The notes below the pieces were generated by a model, which ran no database searches, was not told the DNA's origin, and saw nothing but the letters and a program-made list of their open reading frames with translations. A stretch of DNA of 14,252 nucleotides from an uncultured Lachnospiraceae bacterium (GTDB taxonomy: Bacteria; Bacillota; Clostridia; Lachnospirales; Lachnospiraceae), in contig CANQEB010000036.1 of the NCBI GenBank assembly GCA_947594085.1, positions 1 to 14,252 on the forward strand, in the 5' to 3' direction. Each line of letters starts with the position of its first letter. Within the stretch, counting starts at the first letter, position 1. Shown here one piece after another: positions 1-5,324 of this stretch. A program made the translations under genes and the position numbers.

Positions 1-275
1 GTCGTTCACAACTTTCATTCCGAGAATTGCATTCATATTATTCAAATTGCTGTTCGTATTATTTATACTCTGGTTTAATAAACAAACCACCAAAGCAGAC
101 GCATATGAGCGCCGAGCTCCCGACGTTGATATGCTTTTGTTTTGCATCAAAAAAAGGAGCGTGATCCATATGGACATCAGAGCCGCGCCGGCGCGCAATT
201 AAATACGGTAACCATGGCATCGGCAAGGCGCCGGTGCTTTATTATGCGCATTTATAATAAGAGGAGGACAAACCT
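1..275. other. Upstream phage segment without a convincing gene
   Basis: No reading frame with a good ribosome site is seen. Several short frames are open through the first 150-200 bases on both strands and run off the left edge. One on the minus strand from an ATG at 147 gives 49 residues with an Asn-rich stretch, but nothing resembling a ribosome site precedes it. A good AAAGGAG (154-160) precedes an ATG at 169, but that frame is only 10 codons long. A hairpin closes the segment at 217-243. Confidence 0.4.
217..243 (+). terminator. Possible weak terminator hairpin before the small phage gene
   Basis: Arms 217-224 and 230-237 pair over 8 bp with one G-T pair and a 5-base loop, followed by the short T-rich run TTTATT. 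The tail is short, so termination may be partial. It would separate the 276-527 gene from whatever lies upstream. Confidence 0.4.
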
Positions 276-527
276 ATGCTTAACATGACAAAAACGGTAA
301 CCATCAATGGTAGCAGCCATATCGAAGGCATGATCGCGGAAACATTCAACGCGACGATCGACAGCAACAACCCGGAGAATATGAACCTGTCTAGCTACAT
401 CCAGAACACAAAAACGTACCGTGAGAATCAGACGCAATGCGACAAGGATGCGGAAGAGTTCCGAACGAAGGCGTTTGAAATTCAGGACGCGATGATCGCG
501 GAGAAAGCTGCGCTGAGGCAGGAGTAA
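276..527 (+). CDS. Small phage protein of unknown function (83 aa)
   Basis: I do not recognise the family. The start is supported by an AGGAGG at 262-267, eight bases before the ATG. The protein is soluble-looking. The first half is rich in Thr, Asn and Ser (MTKTVTINGSSHIEG). The last 30 residues are charged and probably helical, with alternating Glu, Lys and Ala. It lies 24 bases before the holin gene, also with a strong ribosome site, so the two are probably co-transcribed late genes. Genes in this position often encode small tail-tip or baseplate accessory proteins, or lysis-associated proteins, but nothing in the sequence decides between these. Confidence 0.75.
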   Translation: MLNMTKTVTINGSSHIEGMIAETFNATIDSNNPENMNLSSYIQNTKTYRENQTQCDKDAEEFRTKAFEIQDAMIAEKAALRQE

Positions 528-551
528 TCATAGTATAAGGAGGACAGGCAG

Positions 552-1031
552 ATGAATAAATTCGCAGTAACAGTACAGGCGTTTCTGGCGGCGGTGGCAG
601 GGTGGATCTCCGCGAAGCTCGGGATCCTCGGGCCGGTGCTCCTGATCCTGCTGGTGATGATGGTGATCGACTATATCACCGGGATGCTCGCCAGCAAGCA
701 GGAGGCGATTGACCATCCGGACGATCCGGCATACGGTTGGAACAGCAAGAAGGGCGCGAAGGGCATTATTAAAAAGGTCGGGTACCTTTGCATCATCGCG
801 GTGGCGATTGTGGTTGACTATGTTATCCTGCATGTCGCTGCGGCAATGGGAATGACCGTGACGGTCAAGGCGTTCTTTGCGTTGGCCGTTGCAGTGTGGT
901 ACGTGCTCAATGAGATGTTATCAATTATTGAGAATGCCGGCAGAATGGGCGCGCCGGTCCCGGAGTGGCTGAGCAAATACATTGCAGTGCTCAAGGAGAC
1001 GATCGACCAGAAGACAGAGGATCCCGGGTAA
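552..1031 (+). CDS. Phage holin, toxin-secretion/phage-lysis holin family
   Basis: Membrane protein that would open the cytoplasmic membrane at the end of the lytic cycle so that the endolysin reaches the wall. At 159 residues it matches the clostridial holin family (Phage_holin_4_1). Hallmarks are DYITGMLAS (39-47) after the first long hydrophobic stretch, the basic segment NSKKGAKGIIKKVGY (64-78), and NEMLSIIENAGRMG (120-133) followed by PVPEWL. Hydrophobic segments lie at about 8-23, 25-45, 76-98 and 104-124. The ribosome site AAGGAGG (537-543) is eight bases before the ATG. The endolysin follows about 200 bases downstream, as expected for a lysis cassette. The family identity is close to certain. 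Activity as a true holin is inferred from family and context. Confidence 0.93.
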   Translation: MNKFAVTVQAFLAAVAGWISAKLGILGPVLLILLVMMVIDYITGMLASKQEAIDHPDDPAYGWNSKKGAKGIIKKVGYLCIIAVAIVVDYVILHVAAAMGMTVTVKAFFALAVAVWYVLNEMLSIIENAGRMGAPVPEWLSKYIAVLKETIDQKTEDPG

Positions 1032-1044
1032 GGAGTGATGCATC

Positions 1045-1131
1045 ATGGTGGACGAGAGACATATTATTGCCGGGATCATGCTGATCCTGCTGGTGATCGT
1101 GATGCTGGCGGGCGGCAATGACAGGTATTGA
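1045..1131 (+). CDS. 28-residue single-span membrane peptide in the lysis cassette
   Basis: A short frame starts at ATG 1045, ten bases after AAGGAG (1029-1034), and ends just before a strong terminator. After a polar start (MVDERH) the peptide is almost wholly hydrophobic (IIAGIMLILLVIVMLAGG) and ends NDRY, which predicts one membrane span. Similar tiny membrane peptides occur beside holins in clostridial phages and could modulate holin timing; that role is inference. An ATG at 1038 in another frame is too close to the ribosome site and gives an unconvincing peptide. The gene is 13 bases past the holin stop and probably shares its transcript. Confidence 0.65.
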   Translation: MVDERHIIAGIMLILLVIVMLAGGNDRY

Positions 1132-1143
1132 GGGGAGCATTCC

Positions 1144-1169
1144 AGAGGGTCGGAAACGGCCCTCTTTTT
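1144..1169 (+). terminator. Rho-independent terminator after holin and small membrane peptide
   Basis: A stem from 1144-1152 to 1157-1165 closes on a GAAA tetraloop (1153-1156) with one T-G pair, and is followed by a run of Ts to 1169. This is a textbook terminator. It means the endolysin gene downstream is transcribed by readthrough or from its own promoter. Confidence 0.85.
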
Positions 1170-1235
1170 GTATGCTGCAGATTGACAGCGGAGACAGAAA
1201 ATGCGCTGCCGGAAAGCAGCGGGAAGGAGTAGAAC

Positions 1236-2432
1236 ATGGGATATACGATTAAAAACGTGATCAGCAACAAATATGTCCCGCAGTGGGGCAATCAGAAGAA
1301 ATTCATTGCAATCCATTACCTCGGCGTGGTCGGACAGAACCATGAGTTGCAGGCGGATGGATGCGGCGCACATTTCTATATCTACTGGGACGGGACAATC
1401 TACCAGAGGTGCAGCCTTGACGCCATCGTCTGGGCGGTCGGCACGGCGGGATATTACACGCAAAAGCATCCTCAGGCGCGCAACGCTAACACGATCAGTA
1501 TCGAGATGTGCTGCAAGTGCGACGGAGATTCCACCAGTGCAGAGGATAAGCGGTGGTATTTCACGACCGAGACGCAGGAGGCTTGCGCGTGGCTGGTGAG
1601 AAAACTTATGAAGGAGCAGGGTATTCCAGCAGAAAACGTGCTGCGGCACTACGACATCGTGAACAAGACGTGCCCGGCGCCGTACGTGCATAACAACAGG
1701 TATAAGACGTCCTGGACCTGGGATGAGTTCAAGGCGAAGATCGGAGCCGGTCAGGACATCAAGGGCATCCGTATCGGCGACAGCACAGTCAATGAGATCT
1801 CCAAAGTGGTTTACAACGAGGCCGGCGTGATCCAGTCGTATGACGCTCTGGTGGCGGTCGCGCAGTGCATCAAGGATATGGTGGACAACGGCGGCTACGG
1901 CAAAGGCATCACGGATGTGATGGAACGTAACTTCTCGGCGTACGGACAGGCCACAACCACCGACGATGCGCGCCGGGCGGTGTATGAGGTGTTCGTAGAG
2001 GGCAAGAGGCGGTATCAGGACGCCGTGATCCTGCAGTTCCGGAGCTTCACGAAGTACAGCGACGGCAAGGGCAACATGGACCCTGCCAAGTGCGCGAGCT
2101 TGCTGGAGAAGTATGAGTATCTCGGCAAGGACGCCAGGGATAACAGGTGGGGGCATCTGTATTTCGGTCATAAAGTGGCCGCGGCGGCTCCGGCTCCGGA
2201 ACAAACGCCCACCAAGGGAACATACGTCGTGCAGGCCGGATCATTCACGGATTCCCGGAACGCGGACAAGCTGGCGGATCGGATCAAGGCGGCCGGATTT
2301 GACGCCATCATAAAGGGCGAGGCCGGTCAGTACAAGGTGCAGTGCGGCGTGTTTCAGGTTAAGGCCAATGCGGATACCCTAGTGGCAAAGCTGAAGACGG
2401 CTGGGTTTGAGGCGATTATCAAGACAGTATAA
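1236..2432 (+). CDS. Phage endolysin: N-acetylmuramoyl-L-alanine amidase with SPOR domain
   Basis: Peptidoglycan-cleaving lysin of 398 residues. Residues about 20-165 form an Amidase_2/PGRP-type zinc amidase. Predicted zinc ligands are H27 (in AIHYLG), H138 (in RHYD) and C146 (in TCPAPY), and the GAHFYIYWDGTIYQ segment is typical of the fold. Residues about 183-312 resemble the SleB-type cell-wall hydrolase family (VVYNEAG with E195, YDALVAVAQCIKDMV, and a closing GHLYFGH), which would give a second catalytic unit; this assignment is tentative. After an Ala/Pro linker (314-326), residues 328-398 form a SPOR domain, with two related half-repeats ending AAGFDAIIK and TAGFEAIIK. The ribosome site AAGGAG (1224-1229) is six bases before the ATG. 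A hairpin at 1204-1221 abuts it and could affect translation. No signal peptide is seen, consistent with holin-dependent release. Confidence 0.93.
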   Translation: MGYTIKNVISNKYVPQWGNQKKFIAIHYLGVVGQNHELQADGCGAHFYIYWDGTIYQRCSLDAIVWAVGTAGYYTQKHPQARNANTISIEMCCKCDGDSTSAEDKRWYFTTETQEACAWLVRKLMKEQGIPAENVLRHYDIVNKTCPAPYVHNNRYKTSWTWDEFKAKIGAGQDIKGIRIGDSTVNEISKVVYNEAGVIQSYDALVAVAQCIKDMVDNGGYGKGITDVMERNFSAYGQATTTDDARRAVYEVFVEGKRRYQDAVILQFRSFTKYSDGKGNMDPAKCASLLEKYEYLGKDARDNRWGHLYFGHKVAAAAPAPEQTPTKGTYVVQAGSFTDSRNADKLADRIKAAGFDAIIKGEAGQYKVQCGVFQVKANADTLVAKLKTAGFEAIIKTV

Positions 2433-2439
2433 CGGCAGC

Positions 2440-2465
2440 GGAGGACGGTCACAAGGCCGCCCTCC
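2440..2465. terminator. Hairpin between convergent genes, possible terminator
   Basis: Arms 2440-2449 and 2456-2465 pair over ten positions, with one A/C mismatch and one T-G pair, around a short loop. It lies just past the endolysin stop and just past the end of the converging small gene. Neither strand has a clear T run afterwards, so termination is not certain. Confidence 0.4.
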
Positions 2466-2475
2466 ATCCGTACTA

Positions 2476-2685
2476 TTATACTCTGTTTCCATTTGCGTCA
2501 ATGCCATATGGCTCCGTGACATAGATATCCCGACCGTCGTACAGCACCTCGATCTCCACGCCACGACCGTTGCGGAAGGTGAGATATGTACCATCGCCAG
2601 GGACATCGTTGGTGGCGGTCAGAGTAAAGCCGATCAAGTGCTGGAAATCTGATGCTGTGTGCTTGGCTTTCAATTCTTGGTTCAT
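2476..2685 (-). CDS. Small prophage protein of unknown function (69 aa)
   Basis: I do not recognise the family. Starts MNQELKAKHT. A strong AAAGGAG on the minus strand lies about seven bases before the ATG, which supports a real gene. The middle has a beta-rich look (LIGFTLTATNDVPGDGTYLTF, then GVEIEVLYDGRDIYVTEPYG), with alternating hydrophobic and polar residues, so a small beta-barrel or SH3-like fold is possible. It converges on the endolysin gene and lies downstream of the 2731-2982 gene on the same strand, 45 bases apart. The two could share the repressor-controlled promoter near 3014-3042. Confidence 0.75.
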   Translation of the reverse strand: MNQELKAKHTASDFQHLIGFTLTATNDVPGDGTYLTFRNGRGVEIEVLYDGRDIYVTEPYGIDANGNRV

Positions 2686-2730
2686 GTCTTCTCCTTTCTG
2701 CCTTCGTGCCTCCGGGGCGGGTGTGCTTAA

Positions 2731-2982
2731 CTAAATGTTGTATTTAATCCATAATTTTGCAGACTTTTTAACCTCCTTGTAGCGCTTGACGAATTGTTTG
2801 TATTCACTGTAATCATCAACACTGCATAAAGCGTAATCATCAGTTATCTGCTCTAAATTGTAACCATTGATTGCCATCACCTTTTCGATTTTTTCGTATA
2901 ATTTTTGCTCAGACCTATCGAAACTAATTTCTGCTATTCTATATTTATAGCCTGCATCCATTCCTTTATAATTCACCCTCAT
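2731..2982 (-). CDS. Small prophage protein of unknown function (83 aa), repressor-linked
   Basis: Family not recognised. The protein is charged and rich in Tyr and Lys, and probably largely helical (SEQKLYEKIEKVMAINGYNL, then EYKQFVKRYKEVKKSAKLWI). There are no membrane segments or catalytic motifs that I can name. GGAGG precedes the ATG by about nine bases. Its promoter (TTGTAA, 17 bp, TATAAT) is divergent from the XRE regulator gene and has operator copy 1 between the two elements, so it is very probably a target of that regulator. The AT-rich composition differs from the neighbouring phage late genes, which suggests separate acquisition as an accessory (moron) gene. Confidence 0.8.
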   Translation of the reverse strand: MRVNYKGMDAGYKYRIAEISFDRSEQKLYEKIEKVMAINGYNLEQITDDYALCSVDDYSEYKQFVKRYKEVKKSAKLWIKYNI

Positions 2983-3013
2983 TTTGGCTGCCTCCGTTCC
3001 TTTTGATGATTAT

Positions 3014-3042
3014 ATTATACATTAAATATCGTGTATTTACAA
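3014..3042 (-). promoter_or_regulatory. Promoter of the 2731-2982 gene with operator copy 1
   Basis: On the minus strand, TTGTAA (3042-3037) and a perfect TATAAT (3019-3014) are 17 bp apart. Operator copy 1 (3019-3034, minus-strand reading ACACGATATTTAATGT) fills the spacer and shares the first T of the -10 element. Confidence 0.75.
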
Positions 3043-3073
3043 TTGACATATTACACGAAATATAGTGTATATC
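3043..3073 (+). promoter_or_regulatory. Upstream promoter toward the XRE gene with operator copy 2
   Basis: TTGACA at 3043-3048 is followed by TGTATA (3066-3071, 17 bp spacing) or TATATC (3068-3073, 19 bp spacing). Operator copy 2 occupies 3053-3068 within it. The -10 is weaker than in the second promoter at 3115, so this may be a minor start or a binding site only. Confidence 0.5.
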
Positions 3074-3096
3074 TTGATGAGATTTTTGTAAGAAAT

Positions 3097-3112
3097 ACAC
3101 GAAAAATAATGC
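3097..3112 (+). promoter_or_regulatory. Operator copy 3, upstream of the main XRE promoter
   Basis: ACACGAAAAATAATGC ends two bases before the -35 element at 3115. It lies outside the core promoter, 26 bp (start to start) from copy 4, and could support cooperative binding with it. Confidence 0.7.
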
Positions 3113-3114
3113 AA

Positions 3115-3143
3115 TTGACAAAACATGAAAATTAATGTAGAAT
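3115..3143 (+). promoter_or_regulatory. Main promoter of the XRE gene with operator copy 4 in the spacer
   Basis: TTGACA (3115-3120), 17-bp spacer and TAGAAT (3138-3143). Operator copy 4 (3123-3138) fills the spacer and shares its last T with the -10. This arrangement predicts negative autoregulation by blocking RNA polymerase. Confidence 0.85.
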
Positions 3144-3171
3144 CAAATAAAAACGGAAGGAGTGATAAGTT

Positions 3172-3387
3172 GTGCTTGTGTATAAAATAGATGTGTTGGC
3201 AGCATTGAAAGAAGCCGGATACACCACAACGAGGCTGAGAAAAGAAAAACTGTTGAATGAAAGCGCAATACAATACATTAGAGAGGGAAAACCAATCGGG
3301 GCGAAAGCACTGGATAACATTTGCAGGCTTCTTGATATGCAGCCAGGAAACGTGCTGAAGTATGTGGAAGATATACACGAAAAATAA
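3172..3387 (+). CDS. XRE-family (Cro/CI-type) small repressor, 71 aa
   Basis: DNA-binding regulator made of little more than one helix-turn-helix domain of the HTH_26 (PF13443) type: VYKIDVLAALKEAGYTTTRL, then NESAIQYIREGKPIGAKAL as the recognition region, and ICRLLDMQPGNVLKYVED closing the domain. The start is a GTG at 3172, about nine bases after GGAAGGAG (3155-3162); no ATG is available. The protein has no cleavage or dimerisation domain of the long CI type, so it would act more like Cro or a toxin-antitoxin-type autoregulator. Six matching operator copies surround it, one of which (3375-3390) overlaps its own last codons and stop. It probably controls itself, the divergent 2731-2982 gene and the 3481-3645 gene. 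Confidence 0.88.
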   Translation: MLVYKIDVLAALKEAGYTTTRLRKEKLLNESAIQYIREGKPIGAKALDNICRLLDMQPGNVLKYVEDIHEK

Positions 3388-3390
3388 TGT
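3375..3390 (+). promoter_or_regulatory. Operator copy 5, overlapping the XRE stop codon
   Basis: ACACGAAAAATAATGT covers the codons for the last residues (HEK) and the TAA stop, and ends nine bases before the next -35 element. It serves as coding sequence and, by its match to the other five copies, as a probable binding site. Confidence 0.7.
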
Positions 3391-3399
3391 AAAAAGTAG

Positions 3400-3428
3400 T
3401 TGACAATACATGAAATATAATGTATAAT
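3400..3428 (+). promoter_or_regulatory. Consensus promoter of the 54-aa gene with operator copy 6
   Basis: Perfect TTGACA (3400-3405), 17-bp spacer and perfect TATAAT (3423-3428). This is the strongest promoter visible in the window. Operator copy 6 (3408-3423) fills the spacer and shares the first T of the -10, so transcription should be strong but repressible. Confidence 0.9.
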
Positions 3429-3480
3429 GATATTATCAGATGAGGCAAGGCGCTGATAATACTAAAGAAAGGCGGTACAC

Positions 3481-3645
3481 ATGGAAGAGATGGGAATGAC
3501 GAACGAGCAGTACAAAGGAATGTTGCTTGACGAATTGGAAGACTGGCAGGAAGTTCTGGAGCTTGCCAAGGAAGCAGGAAATGAAAAGGTTATCCAGAAA
3601 GCTGAAAAGCAGATCGACAAGATCAACGAGAAGTTAAAGTTTTAA
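3481..3645 (+). CDS. 54-aa charged helical protein under the repressible promoter
   Basis: Frame from ATG 3481, preceded by AAAGGCGG a few bases upstream, and ending at TAA 3643-3645. The product MEEMGMTNEQYKGMLLDELE... is almost entirely helix-forming and charged (DELEDWQEVLELAKEAGNEK, then KAEKQIDKINEKLKF), probably a two-helix coiled coil. Family not recognised, though small proteins of this kind are frequent in clostridial phages. It sits between a perfect promoter with an operator and a strong terminator, so it forms its own short transcription unit. An anti-repressor, adaptor or small toxin-antitoxin partner are all possible; nothing in the sequence distinguishes them. Confidence 0.75.
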   Translation: MEEMGMTNEQYKGMLLDELEDWQEVLELAKEAGNEKVIQKAEKQIDKINEKLKF

Positions 3646-3653
3646 GGGAATCA

Positions 3654-3688
3654 GGGAGGGCGGGCTTGCCACCGCTCCCCGCTTTTTT
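3654..3688 (+). terminator. Rho-independent terminator after the 54-aa gene
   Basis: Arms 3654-3663 and 3672-3679 pair with a two-base bulge (GGGA/TCCC and GCGG/CCGC), followed two bases later by six Ts (3683-3688). It closes the accessory unit just before the prophage boundary. Confidence 0.8.
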
Positions 3689-3723
3689 ATAATAGCATAT
3701 ATTCCGGAAGTAGGCAAGAAGAA

Positions 3724-3747
3724 CGGCGGCAGAATAACCTGCCGCCG
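3724..3747. repeat. Perfect 9-bp inverted repeat at the prophage boundary
   Basis: CGGCGGCAG (3724-3732) and its exact complement (3739-3747) enclose a six-base loop. No T run follows on the plus strand; on the minus strand the following bases are T/C-rich (GTTCTTCTTG), so it could be a minus-strand terminator. It lies between the last phage gene and the truncated host gene. Confidence 0.7.
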
Positions 3748-3749
3748 GT

Positions 3750-3800
3750 ACCACAATCCCCTTCTATAGATGCAGGAATATATATAACACCGTGGAATTC
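3750..3800. other. Probable attachment-site junction (attR) of the prophage
   Basis: Homology-like coding sequence for a substrate-binding protein begins abruptly near 3786-3795. Its frame remains open back only to 3738, through residues that do not resemble the family. That is the pattern left when an integrase recombines inside a gene. The exact core cannot be set without the left end (attL) or an uninterrupted copy of the host gene. Confidence 0.5.
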
Positions 3801-4238
3801 GAGCCGGGTGCGACCACGCTGGAGCAGGAGGGCGTCGGCTATGTCGTGGCTTCCCTCGGCACGGATTCCGGCTATGTACCGTACACGGCGTACTGCGCAA
3901 AATCCGGCTATCTCAAGGAGCATCCGGAGGTGATCCAGGCATTCACAAACGCGCTTCAGAAGGGCATGGATTATGTGAATAGCCACACACCGGAGGAGAT
4001 CGCAGAGACGATCGCGCCGCAGTTCGCGGAGACAGATATCGACACGATCACGGCGATCGTGACGCGCTACTACGAGCAGGACACATGGAAAAAGGATCTG
4101 ATCTTCGAAAAGGAGAGCTTTGAACTTTTGCAGGATATCCTGGAGAGTGCGGGAGAGCTCGAGGCACGTGTGCCGTACGAGGATCTCGTGACGACAGAGT
4201 TTGCTGAGGCAGCCGCAGTCAAGACAGAGGAGGATTGA
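3786..4238 (+). pseudogene. 3' fragment of an ABC transporter substrate-binding protein gene (SsuA/TauA/NMT1-like)
   Basis: About 150 C-terminal residues of a periplasmic-binding-type lipoprotein for nitrate, sulfonate, taurine or pyrimidine-precursor uptake. Recognisable parts are EFEPGATTLEQEG, the segment GYVVASLGTDSGYVPYTAY, then HPEVIQAFTNALQKGMDYV and a helical tail that ends EFAEAAAVKTEED. These match the second lobe of the family. The first lobe, lipobox and signal peptide are missing, so about half or more of the usual 320-350 residues is gone. The frame could start at GTG 3792, but no ribosome site precedes it, so the fragment is probably not a functional gene. No ATPase or permease gene follows. 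The simplest reading is that the prophage is inserted in this gene and the 5' part lies beyond its other end. Substrate cannot be told from this fragment. Confidence 0.85.
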
Positions 4239-4324
4239 CTGTCAAAGGGCCAGAGCGCAGCGGCAGAGAGAATGGCTGGCATAAAAAGCCAAAGTGCGGC
4301 AATCGAAGAATAGGACTATGCGAA

Positions 4325-4371
4325 AAAATCACCTTCCCAAATGCCTGCGAGCATTGTAAGAAGGTGATTTT
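4325..4371. terminator. Bidirectional terminator between the SBP fragment and pxpA
   Basis: Exact 12-bp arms AAAATCACCTTC (4325-4336) and its complement (4360-4371) enclose an inner ATGC/GCAT pair. On the minus strand the stem is followed by six Ts, which ends the pxp operon. On the plus strand the T run is shorter. Converging transcription units meet here. Confidence 0.88.
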
Positions 4372-4448
4372 GCCTTGAACTATATCCTTTATACATTCAT
4401 CGGTGCAGACGCCGCGTATCCCGTATAGCACAGGGCACGGCGGCATGT

Positions 4449-5216
4449 TTATACGATCTCCTTCAGAGGACAGATTGTGACGCCTTCCTCCGTGAGTCTG
4501 GCGCGGATCTTCTCCACGAAGGCAAGCGCCTTCGCGCCGTCGCCGTGGACGCAGATCGAGTCGGCCCGGATATCGATGTCGCGGCCGGTGATTGCGGTAA
4601 CTTTGCTCTCCTTCACCATGCGGACGACGCGGGCGATCGCGATGTCCTCGTCTGTCACCATCGCGCCGTCCTTTCTGCGGTCGACGAGCGTGCCGTCCTC
4701 CTCATAGGCGCGGTCAGCGAAGACCTCCTGTGCCGTGCGCAGCCCCATATCGGCAGCCGCGTGCGCCAGTTCGCCGCCGGACAAGGCAAGCACGATGAGA
4801 TCTCTGTCATAGGCCGCGATGCCCTCGCAGATTGCCTTTGCGAGCGAGTAATCCTTCGCAGCCATATTGTAGAATGCGCCGTGTGGTTTTACGTGCTGCA
4901 GCTTCATGCCATTTGCGCGGCAGAATGCGTCCAGTGCCCCGAGCTGGTACAGAACGTATGCCTTCGCTTCCGCCGGACTTACATTCATATTTCTGCGGCC
5001 GAAGCCCATCAGATCCGGATAACCTGGATGTGCACCGACCTGAATGCCGGCTTCCTTTGCCATTGCGATCGTCTTTGCCATCACGACAGGGTCGGAGGCA
5101 TGGTAACCACAGGCAACGTTTGCCGAGCTGATGAGGGGGATCACCTTGTCGTCCATTCCAAGCGTATATCTGCCGAAGCTTTCCCCCAGATCGCTGTTCA
5201 AATCTACACGAAACAT
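4449..5216 (-). CDS. pxpA: 5-oxoprolinase subunit A (LamB/YcsF family)
   Basis: Cytoplasmic subunit of the prokaryotic 5-oxoprolinase that, with PxpB and PxpC, converts 5-oxoproline to glutamate using ATP. The protein has the family signatures VDLNSDLGESFG, SSANVACGYHASDP, GAHPGYPDLMGFGRR, HVKPHGAFYN, VFADRAYEEDGTLVDR and CVHGDGAKAL, which contain the conserved Asp and His residues expected of the active site. The frame is open from an ATG at 5240, but the start at 5216 is preferred: it gives the usual MFRVDLN beginning, 255 residues, and places GGAGGG (about 5225-5231) at a suitable distance. The longer form would put that ribosome site inside the coding sequence. It is the last gene of the operon, 124 bases after accC; in Bacillus subtilis the homologous ycsF comes first. 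A strong terminator follows. Confidence 0.95.
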   Translation of the reverse strand: MFRVDLNSDLGESFGRYTLGMDDKVIPLISSANVACGYHASDPVVMAKTIAMAKEAGIQVGAHPGYPDLMGFGRRNMNVSPAEAKAYVLYQLGALDAFCRANGMKLQHVKPHGAFYNMAAKDYSLAKAICEGIAAYDRDLIVLALSGGELAHAAADMGLRTAQEVFADRAYEEDGTLVDRRKDGAMVTDEDIAIARVVRMVKESKVTAITGRDIDIRADSICVHGDGAKALAFVEKIRARLTEEGVTICPLKEIV

Positions 5217-5280
5217 ACTGTTTTCTCCCTCCCAATTCATTTATGCTTTTTATATTTTGTCGTCAGGATATCCCTTCATT

Positions 5281-5324
5281 TCCCGCGAACGGGATCGTTT
5301 GGATTTGAGAGTGCCGAACGATCC
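5281..5324 (-). promoter_or_regulatory. Overlapping alternative hairpins in the accC-pxpA gap
   Basis: Arms 5292-5302 and 5314-5324 form an 11-bp stem with one T-G pair. A second stem (5281-5285 with 5290-5294, CGAA loop) uses three of the same bases, so the two cannot both form. There is no T run. Roles in mRNA processing, stability or translation of pxpA are possible but inferred. Confidence 0.45.

Larger units (their letters stand above)
3019..3423. repeat. Six copies of a 16-bp near-palindromic operator around the XRE gene
   Basis: Copies lie at 3019-3034 (inverted), 3053-3068, 3097-3112, 3123-3138, 3375-3390 and 3408-3423. Written in one direction they share ACAYGAAAWWTAATGT, allowing a few changes, with the dyad ACAY-N8-RTGT; copy 2 (ACACGAAATATAGTGT) has the most symmetrical ends. 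Five of six are flanked by T on the left. Repeated dyads around a Cro/CI-type gene are the expected binding sites of that protein; binding itself is inferred. Confidence 0.85.
1..3790. mobile_element. Right end of a prophage (lysis cassette plus accessory genes)
   Basis: Holin, small membrane peptide and amidase endolysin stand in the order typical of the late end of a temperate phage. They are followed by small accessory genes with their own repressor. The right limit is placed near 3786-3795, where the reading frame of a truncated host substrate-binding protein starts. The left end, with integrase and structural genes, lies outside the window. Whether the prophage is intact or a remnant cannot be judged from here. 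Confidence 0.75.

Noticed and set aside
1..147. Minus-strand open frame of 49 codons from ATG 147 to the window edge
   Set aside because: No ribosome site, and two plus-strand frames are open over much of the same bases. The edge prevents a decision, so it is only mentioned in the region note.
1183..1210. TTGACA at 1183-1188 as an endolysin promoter
   Set aside because: No -10 element at a suitable distance; the sequence there is GC-rich.
921..2204. Long minus-strand open frame opposite the endolysin
   Set aside because: It is the shadow of a clearly real plus-strand enzyme in GC-rich sequence; the translation is Arg/His/Leu-rich with no family features.
3037..3411. Minus-strand open frame of 124 codons covering the XRE gene
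   Set aside because: It runs through the promoter and operator region and is rich in Phe, Tyr and Cys, as expected from antisense of AT-rich DNA.
3019..3423. CRISPR array
   Set aside because: The six 16-bp units have unequal spacing, one is inverted, and one lies inside a coding sequence; they are operators, not spaced repeats.
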